A stretch of 7,633 nt of DNA, from contig CAMWSZ010000134.1 in assembly GCA_947177005.1 (NCBI GenBank), forward strand, positions 1-7,633, in the 5' to 3' direction. The notes beneath the pieces are model-generated. The model saw only the letters and a list, made by a program, of their open reading frames with translations, did not search any database and was not told the DNA's origin. This document shows, in pieces, positions 1 through 4,652 of the stretch. This DNA comes from an uncultured Clostridia bacterium. GTDB lineage: Bacteria > Bacillota > Clostridia > Oscillospirales > Oscillospiraceae. Position 1 is the stretch's first letter. Each line of letters starts with the position of its first letter. The position numbers and the translations under genes were made by a program.

Positions 1-2
1 GT

Positions 3-281
3 ACGTATTTATTCGCAATGCTGGACGCCCAGCCGGAACACTTGGTTATTGATTTGGTAGACGGGGAAATGGTTTCTCATATGGAGCCGAACCCCCGCTA
101 TCTTCAGGGAAAAAAACGCGAAATTTATGAGTTCCTTGTCGATTTTCTGCCTACCGGCCAGGCTACCGAATACATGGTGATGACCGCAAAACCGCTGCTG
201 CTGTCGCTGTACTCCGCCGTCATTTTTCTGCTGAGCAGCGCAGGCGGTGTGGCGTTTTTCCGGAAGAAGGATATTAAATAG
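3..281 (+). CDS. ABC-2 type transporter permease, C-terminal part (5' end outside the window)
   Basis: Only the last 92 residues are visible; the frame is open to the window edge (first full codon at 3) and stops with TAG at 279-281. I see a hydrophilic stretch, then an LVDFLPTGQ motif, a final membrane helix (about SLYSAVIFLLSSAGGVAFF) and a basic tail ending RKKDIK. The same order of elements closes the two downstream genes (LLDLLPTAQ or LLVDVLPTGQ-type motif, last helix, tail QKKNLK or QRRNLK), so this is the first of three tandem paralogues. The ABC-2 family forms the membrane channel of exporters and needs a separate ATPase, expected upstream. An internal ATG at 18 is not a plausible start because the upstream sequence stays open and the family is about 270-280 residues long. 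The substrate is unknown; peptide antibiotic export is an inference from the nearby kinase. Confidence 0.85.
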   Translation, partial: TYLFAMLDAQPEHLVIDLVDGEMVSHMEPNPRYLQGKKREIYEFLVDFLPTGQATEYMVMTAKPLLLSLYSAVIFLLSSAGGVAFFRKKDIK

Positions 282-291
282 GAGGTGCGCG

Positions 292-1131
292 ATGCGAAAC
301 GTGTTCTCAGCAAATCTTTACCGTCTCCGGAAAACCAGGGCCTTTTATATCGCCCTGACCGTTATGGCCGGTTATGCAGTTTTCATCAGCGGCCTGTGCT
401 GGTACAAACATTGGAGCGGAGAAGCGATGCTGTTCGGCATGGAGGAGCCGCTGCTGTTTGCGTTCTGCACCGGCGGTACGGTTCCGTTTACGGCCTTTAT
501 TCTTGCGCCGCTGCTGAGCGTCTATCTGGGGACGGAATTCAGCTGCGGGACTTTGCGCAGCAAGCTGTCCGTCGGCCGCACACGGGCGGAAATCTATATT
601 GCCAATCTGCTGACCTGTATATTTGCGGCTGTTCTGCTGGTGGTTTTATATCTGGCCGTCGTGCTTACCGCGCTGCCAGCGGTCGGAGAATTTCATATTT
701 CTGTCCGGCAGGTGCTGCTGCTGGCGGGCACGGGCCTGCTGGCGTTTGCGGCGTATGCGTCGGTGGTGAACATGCTGTCGGCGCTGCTCGGCAGCAAGAC
801 CAATACCGCGCTTGTCACACTGCTGCTGCTGGTGCTGACAATGTTTATGACGGTTTATATAGCAGACCGTCTGGAAATGCCGGAATTTGTTAATGCCTAC
901 GACGATGCCGGACAAATTTTGGAGGAGGTTGTTCCCAACCGGTATTATCTCCAGCCGAAGGCAAGAGCGGTGTGCGAGTTTGTTCTGGACCTGCTGCCCA
1001 CTGCGCAGTGTATCCGGATTTCCCGGCTCGACGTCCCCTATTTTTCCCGGATGCCGCTGCTGAGCGTACTTGTGACCGTCTGTACCAGCGGAATCGGACT
1101 GGGCTGTTTTCAGAAAAAGAACCTGAAATAA
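292..1131 (+). CDS. ABC-2 type transporter permease (second tandem paralogue)
   Basis: Encodes 279 residues. The start is the ATG at 292, six bases after an excellent GGAGGT at 281-286 that overlaps the previous stop; an in-frame ATG at 247 would overlap the upstream gene and lacks such a site. I count about six membrane segments, near residues 18-37, 64-80, 104-128, 141-165, 172-191 and 255-273. The N-terminus has a short basic cytoplasmic stretch (ANLYRLRKTR). A motif ILAPLLSVYLGTE followed by TLRSKLSVGRTRAEIY lies at residues 70-102; this cytoplasmic segment before TM3 is typical of ABC-2 permeases of the BcrB/lantibiotic-immunity type. The protein should pair with an ATPase encoded outside the window, possibly as a heteromer with its two paralogous neighbours. 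The substrate cannot be read from the sequence. Confidence 0.88.
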   Translation: MRNVFSANLYRLRKTRAFYIALTVMAGYAVFISGLCWYKHWSGEAMLFGMEEPLLFAFCTGGTVPFTAFILAPLLSVYLGTEFSCGTLRSKLSVGRTRAEIYIANLLTCIFAAVLLVVLYLAVVLTALPAVGEFHISVRQVLLLAGTGLLAFAAYASVVNMLSALLGSKTNTALVTLLLLVLTMFMTVYIADRLEMPEFVNAYDDAGQILEEVVPNRYYLQPKARAVCEFVLDLLPTAQCIRISRLDVPYFSRMPLLSVLVTVCTSGIGLGCFQKKNLK

Positions 1132-1148
1132 GGGGGGCGAGACCCATA
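1130..1148 (+). promoter_or_regulatory. Ribosome binding site and ATA start region of the third permease
   Basis: A purine tract AAGGGGGG (1130-1137) begins within the TAA stop of the preceding gene and is followed by 8 nt and the codon ATA (1146-1148). The paralogous junction at 279-294 reads TAG-GAGGT-GCGCG-ATG, so the two translation-initiation regions are laid out alike apart from the start codon. Because the gene starts only 14 nt after an upstream stop, re-initiation by terminating ribosomes could help a weak start codon. The coupling is an inference. Confidence 0.55.
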
Positions 1149-1967
1149 CGAAATTTACTGTCCGCTAATTTTTACCGTCTCCGAAAAAGCCGGGGGTTTT
1201 ATTTGGCTGTACCGGCAACGCTGGCCTTTACGCTTCTGGCGGTCCTGACCTGCTGGGACCACTATGCTGCCGGTACGGTTCCGTATACGCTGGAGTTTGT
1301 TCTTGTCTCCGGCTTCGGACTGACGGGCTATCTCCCTGTTTCGTCGCTGATTCTTGCGCCGCTGCTGAGTGTGTATCTGGGTACGGAGTGCAGTGAAAAC
1401 ACCATGCGGAACAAGCTGATTGCCGGTCATACCCGCACCGGGATCTATCTGTCCGAGCTGCTGGCCTGTATGGCAACGGCTTTGGCACTGGATGTTCTGT
1501 ATATGCTTCTGGCAGGCGCATTATGTATCCCCCCGGTGCTGAAGATGTCCGGGACGTTGCTGCGGGTTCCGTTCTGGCAGCTGCTGGCCTGGACCGGTGC
1601 CGCACTGTTGGCCCGGGCGGCATATGCGTCCGTATTGAAGCTGCTGGTTACGGTTCTTCATCACCGCACAGCAGCATCCGCCGGGGCTCTGTTGCTGGTG
1701 ATCGGGACGATGTTTCTGTGCCGGACTGCCTTCGGACAGATACAGTTTTTGGAGTACAGCCTCGCCGCCGGAGTTCCGGTGCAAAACGGTCCGGCGCGGC
1801 TGGCGTTCTGGCGGCTGCTGGTGGATGTGCTGCCGACAGGCCAATATTTGCAGGTCAGCCGTCTCGACACGCCCAACCTGTGGCGGCTGCCGCTGTTCAG
1901 TCTGGCGGTGATCGTGTGTACCAGCGGCGCGGGCCTGCTGGTGTTCCAACGGAGAAATCTGAAATAA
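1146..1967 (+). CDS. ABC-2 type transporter permease (third tandem paralogue) with a probable ATA start
   Basis: Encodes 273 residues when started at the ATA codon at 1146. Alignment with the preceding paralogue puts this ATA exactly at the other gene's ATG: IRNLLSANFYRLRKSRGFYL here against MRNVFSANLYRLRKTRAFYI there. A ribosome-binding-like AAGGGGGG lies 8 nt upstream. The only upstream ATG in frame (972) would overlap the previous gene out of frame by 160 bases and add non-homologous sequence, so I reject it. Other choices are CTG at 1158 or TTG at 1203; the TTG has GGGGG at 1192-1196 but loses the conserved basic N-terminus. The rest is intact: about six helices, the ILAPLLSVYLGTE motif near residues 69-81, LLVDVLPTGQ at 224-233 and a basic QRRNLK tail. 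It belongs to the same operon, 14 nt after one gene and 12 nt before the kinase. It could be poorly translated or a decaying copy. Confidence 0.8.
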   Translation: MRNLLSANFYRLRKSRGFYLAVPATLAFTLLAVLTCWDHYAAGTVPYTLEFVLVSGFGLTGYLPVSSLILAPLLSVYLGTECSENTMRNKLIAGHTRTGIYLSELLACMATALALDVLYMLLAGALCIPPVLKMSGTLLRVPFWQLLAWTGAALLARAAYASVLKLLVTVLHHRTAASAGALLLVIGTMFLCRTAFGQIQFLEYSLAAGVPVQNGPARLAFWRLLVDVLPTGQYLQVSRLDTPNLWRLPLFSLAVIVCTSGAGLLVFQRRNLK

Positions 1968-1979
1968 GAGGTACTGTCC

Positions 1980-2867
1980 ATGCTTCCCTGGCTGATATGC
2001 GGTGTGCTGGCGGCTGTCGTGCTGGCACAGAATGTGAAAATATGGATGATGAAAAAAGGAATATCGGAGATCTGTGAACAGTTGGGGGAGCGTCTAAAGG
2101 GGGACACGAATAATCTGCTGTTTGTCTCCACCCGTGACAGGCATGTGCGGCGTCTGGCGGCGGAGCTGAACGTTCAGCTACGACTTCTGCGCGGCCAAAG
2201 GCGGCGGTATCTGAACGGCGACCGGGAACTGAAGGACGCCGTAACGAATATCTCCCACGACCTGCGCACACCTCTGACCGCGATTTACGGCTACTTGCAG
2301 CTGCTGGAACGGGAGGACCTGCCGGACAATACCGTCCGCTATCTCGGCCTCATCCGGGAGCGGACAGAGGCGCTGAAGCTGCTGACGGAGGAACTGTTTC
2401 GCTATTCGGTGGTTCTGGCGGCGGAGGAGGAGCGGCATTTTGAGACAGTCAGTCTGAACGGCACGTTGGAGGAGGCCATAGCCGCCTTTTACGCCGCCCT
2501 TACCGAACGCGGCATTGCGCCTCTGATCGAGATGCCCGATGCGCCTGTGACCCGCCGTCTGGACAGAGCAGCTCTGTCACGGATTTTCAGCAATATCCTG
2601 AGCAACGCCCTCAAATACAGTGACGGCGACCTGCATATTACGCTGCGGGAGACGGGAGAGATCCTGTTTGCAAATACGGCTGCATATTTGGACCCGGTTC
2701 AGGTGGGGCGTCTGTTCGACCGCTTTTTCTCCGTGGAAAACGGCACGGAATCAACAGGCTTGGGATTGTCTATCGCCCGGGTTCTGGCGGAACAGATGGG
2801 AGGAACCATATCCGCCGGGTATGACTATCCGATGCTGTGCGTGACGGTCCATTTTCCGCCGCAATAA
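1980..2867 (+). CDS. Sensor histidine kinase, small membrane-tethered type
   Basis: Encodes 295 residues, starting at ATG 1980 behind AGAGGT (1967-1972). It has one N-terminal membrane helix (about residues 2-17), no extracellular sensor loop, and a charged helical linker leading to the dimerisation/phosphoacceptor domain NISHDLRTPLTAIYGYLQLL, with the phosphorylated His at residue 93. The ATPase domain shows an N box (IFSNILSNALKYSDG, 202-216), an F box (LFDRFFS, 245-251) and a G2 box (STGLGLSIAR, 258-267). The usual DxGxG G1 box is not recognisable; FANTAAYLD (230-238) occupies its place, as I recall from other small Firmicutes kinases of this type. It should autophosphorylate and pass phosphate to a response regulator, probably encoded upstream with the ATPase. 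Lacking its own sensor, it may take its signal from the co-encoded ABC transporter, as in BceS-like and LiaS-like intramembrane-sensing kinases; this is inference. It is the last gene of the operon. Confidence 0.93.
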   Translation: MLPWLICGVLAAVVLAQNVKIWMMKKGISEICEQLGERLKGDTNNLLFVSTRDRHVRRLAAELNVQLRLLRGQRRRYLNGDRELKDAVTNISHDLRTPLTAIYGYLQLLEREDLPDNTVRYLGLIRERTEALKLLTEELFRYSVVLAAEEERHFETVSLNGTLEEAIAAFYAALTERGIAPLIEMPDAPVTRRLDRAALSRIFSNILSNALKYSDGDLHITLRETGEILFANTAAYLDPVQVGRLFDRFFSVENGTESTGLGLSIARVLAEQMGGTISAGYDYPMLCVTVHFPPQ

Positions 2868-2873
2868 CAAAAG

Positions 2874-2910
2874 GTCCGAAGGCTCCAAAACGGAGCCTCC
2901 GGACTTTTTT
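2874..2910 (+). terminator. Rho-independent terminator after the kinase gene, probably bidirectional
   Basis: A 13-position stem (2874-2886 with 2892-2904, one A-C mismatch) encloses the loop AAAAC and is followed by six T (2905-2910), with a second run of eight T at 2920-2927. It begins 6 nt after the kinase stop. On the minus strand the same hairpin is followed by CCTTTTGTTATT, so it can also end the convergent pyrophosphatase transcript. The whole gap between the two stop codons is 61 nt. Confidence 0.9.
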
Positions 2911-2928
2911 ACAGGGGGATTTTTTTTG

Positions 2929-4545
2929 TCAGCCCCACAGAGCGGACAGCATGGGAATAATTTGTTTTTTCCGGGACATGATGTGGGGCAAAAACGCCTC
3001 ATGGTCCTTCAGCTCCACGTTGAACGCCTTCCGGAACGTATCTTCCCCGCCCAGACACAGCACCTTACTGCCTTCCAGCAGCACGTCCGTCAGCATCAGC
3101 AGGATCATATCGTACTCATGCTCCTGCTTGGCAGCGTCCATCAGCTCCAGGAATTCATCCTTCCGCTTCAGGTGGCGGTCCGAGTCCACGCACGTGATCT
3201 GACTGACCGCAAAGGCATGTCCCGCAATGTGGAACTCTTTGAAGTCGGTGAAGAGCAGATCCCGTACCGGCTTGTCCTCAGGCGCAGACGCGGAAAAGAT
3301 TTCCCGTCCCAGTTCGTCCAGCGAGATATCGGCGATATACGCCATACGTTCCGCCATTTTCCGGTCGCGGGGGGTGGACGTAGGGGACTTGAAGATGACC
3401 GTGTCCGACAAAATCGCCGCCGCCATCAGGCCCGCCAGCTTGCGGGACGGCATCAGACCCCGCTCCTGATACATCCCGGCAACAATGGTGGTGGTGCTGC
3501 CCACCGCCTCGTTGCGGAAATAAATGGGGTTTTTGGTCTGGATGTCCGCCAGACGGTGGTGGTCGATAATCTCCAGAATATCCGTCTGCTCCAGGCCCGG
3601 CACCGACTGCGCCGCCTCGTTATGGTCCACCAGCACCACCTGTTTCCGGCGCGGTTTGATGAGGTGATACCGGGACAGTGTTCCCACGACCTTCTCCTGA
3701 CTGTCAAGAATCGGGTAGCTGCGGTACCGGCTTTGCAGCACGATTTCCTGTACGTCGTCGATATAGTCGTCCAGGTGGAACACCTGCAAATTCTCGTTCC
3801 GAGCGATGCGTTTAACCGGAATCGCATGGAAAATACGCCGCACCGTTTTATAGCTGTCGAAGGGCGTAGCGATAATGCAGGTATTTTTTGCCATTTCCCG
3901 CAGATCCTCCGGGAACTCCGCCTGACACAGAATGATGCACTCCACGCCATACTCCAGCGCCTGTTTCAGCATCTCCGGCTGGTGGCCGCAGATCAAAATG
4001 CTGTCCTTCTGCCGGAAGGGGGGCAGGTCGATTCCCTGGGGCAGGCCCAGCACCACCTGTCCGGACACGGTGTTCACCATTTCGCCGCCCTCGCTGAGCA
4101 GCTGGCCCTCCAGCACACTCAGCAGGTTGAACATAGGGACCTTCCGCAGCGTCGGGTCCTCAATGGTCTGCATGTCATAGGCCGCGATATCGCCCGCGGA
4201 CATCAGTCCTTTCAGATGTCCCTCGTCGTCCGTAATGGGAATAGCTGAGACCTGATGATCCTCCTCCAGGGCCTCCCACGCACGGCCTACGGTCACGGCC
4301 TCATGCAGAATGGGCGGCACGTCGAAATCCAGGTCCAGCACCTGTGTGCGCATGTTCTTGATAAACAGCGGGGGATCGAACCCGAAATGGTTCAGGATCA
4401 GCTTTGTCTCATCGCTGAGGTGTCCCAGACGGGCTGCCTGATAGCGGCGGTCGCCCAGCGCGTTGCGCAGCGCCGCATACGCCATTGCGGAGACTACGGA
4501 ATCCGTATCCGGGTTCCGGTGTCCGGTGACATAAATTTTGTCCAT
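2929..4545 (-). CDS. ppaC: Manganese-dependent (family II) inorganic pyrophosphatase with CBS-DRTGG-CBS regulatory insert
   Basis: Encodes 538 residues; hydrolyses cytoplasmic pyrophosphate to phosphate, pulling biosynthetic reactions forward. The DHH domain is split by a regulatory insert. Metal-ligand motifs visible are GHRNPDTDS (H9, D13, D15), VDHNE (D308), IIDHHR (D328, H329, H330) and LSDT (D381). The C-terminal DHHA2 domain ends with the phosphate-binding SRKKQ motif (524-528). The insert holds a CBS domain (about 61-121), a DRTGG domain (about 135-240, with ILICGHQPEML) and a second CBS domain (about 244-297). Plain family II enzymes are about 310 residues; this length fits the CBS-DRTGG class, which in Clostridium perfringens and relatives is inhibited by AMP/ADP and activated by diadenosine polyphosphates. 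All catalytic motifs look intact. The start ATG (4545-4543) follows AAGGAGG at 4564-4558 with a rather long 12-nt spacer. The gene appears to be a single transcription unit bounded by terminators; I found no convincing promoter in the 107-nt upstream gap. Confidence 0.97.
   Translation of the reverse strand: MDKIYVTGHRNPDTDSVVSAMAYAALRNALGDRRYQAARLGHLSDETKLILNHFGFDPPLFIKNMRTQVLDLDFDVPPILHEAVTVGRAWEALEEDHQVSAIPITDDEGHLKGLMSAGDIAAYDMQTIEDPTLRKVPMFNLLSVLEGQLLSEGGEMVNTVSGQVVLGLPQGIDLPPFRQKDSILICGHQPEMLKQALEYGVECIILCQAEFPEDLREMAKNTCIIATPFDSYKTVRRIFHAIPVKRIARNENLQVFHLDDYIDDVQEIVLQSRYRSYPILDSQEKVVGTLSRYHLIKPRRKQVVLVDHNEAAQSVPGLEQTDILEIIDHHRLADIQTKNPIYFRNEAVGSTTTIVAGMYQERGLMPSRKLAGLMAAAILSDTVIFKSPTSTPRDRKMAERMAYIADISLDELGREIFSASAPEDKPVRDLLFTDFKEFHIAGHAFAVSQITCVDSDRHLKRKDEFLELMDAAKQEHEYDMILLMLTDVLLEGSKVLCLGGEDTFRKAFNVELKDHEAFLPHIMSRKKQIIPMLSALWG
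3655..4365 (-). other. Regulatory CBS-DRTGG-CBS insert of the pyrophosphatase
   Basis: This stretch codes for residues about 61-297, lying between the first metal motif (GHRNPDTDS) and the VDHNE/DHH motifs. The first CBS unit includes VSAIPITDDEGHLKGLMSAGDI, split here as VSAIPITDDE and LKGLMSAGDI; the second includes YRSYPILDSQEKVVGTLSRY. The intervening DRTGG segment includes ILICGHQPEMLKQALEYG and ECIILC. In the characterised family the CBS pair binds adenine nucleotides and the DRTGG domain is associated with activation by Ap4A-type nucleotides, coupling pyrophosphatase activity to energy state. Domain edges are approximate. Confidence 0.8.
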
Positions 4546-4610
4546 AGTTATTTCATTCCTCCTTATCTTCTTCCTATTTTCACCGGCGTACAGCCGGATG
4601 AAACCTGATA

Positions 4611-4645
4611 AAACGGGACGCCGGGGAAAACTGTCCCCGGCGTCC
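4611..4645 (-). terminator. Terminator after the SLH surface-protein gene
   Basis: A perfect 12-bp GC-rich stem (4645-4634 with 4627-4616 on the minus strand) encloses a 6-nt loop and is followed by CGTTTTATC. It begins 7 nt after the TAA stop of the surface-protein gene. The T tract is short, but the stem is very stable. It separates the surface-protein transcript from the pyrophosphatase gene. The remaining gap (4565-4610) contains a small 5-bp hairpin (4583-4587 with 4593-4597) with no T tract, and no promoter I would defend. Confidence 0.8.
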
Positions 4646-4652
4646 GATGCGG

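Noticed and set aside
972..1145. In-frame N-terminal extension of the third permease from ATG 972
   Set aside because: It overlaps the preceding permease gene out of frame by 160 bases and adds Arg/Pro-rich sequence absent from the paralogue.
2926..4248. 440-codon open frame on the plus strand opposite the pyrophosphatase gene
   Set aside because: It is fully antisense to a clear enzyme gene, is rich in His, Gln and Arg, shows no domain, and reflects the codon bias of the opposite strand.
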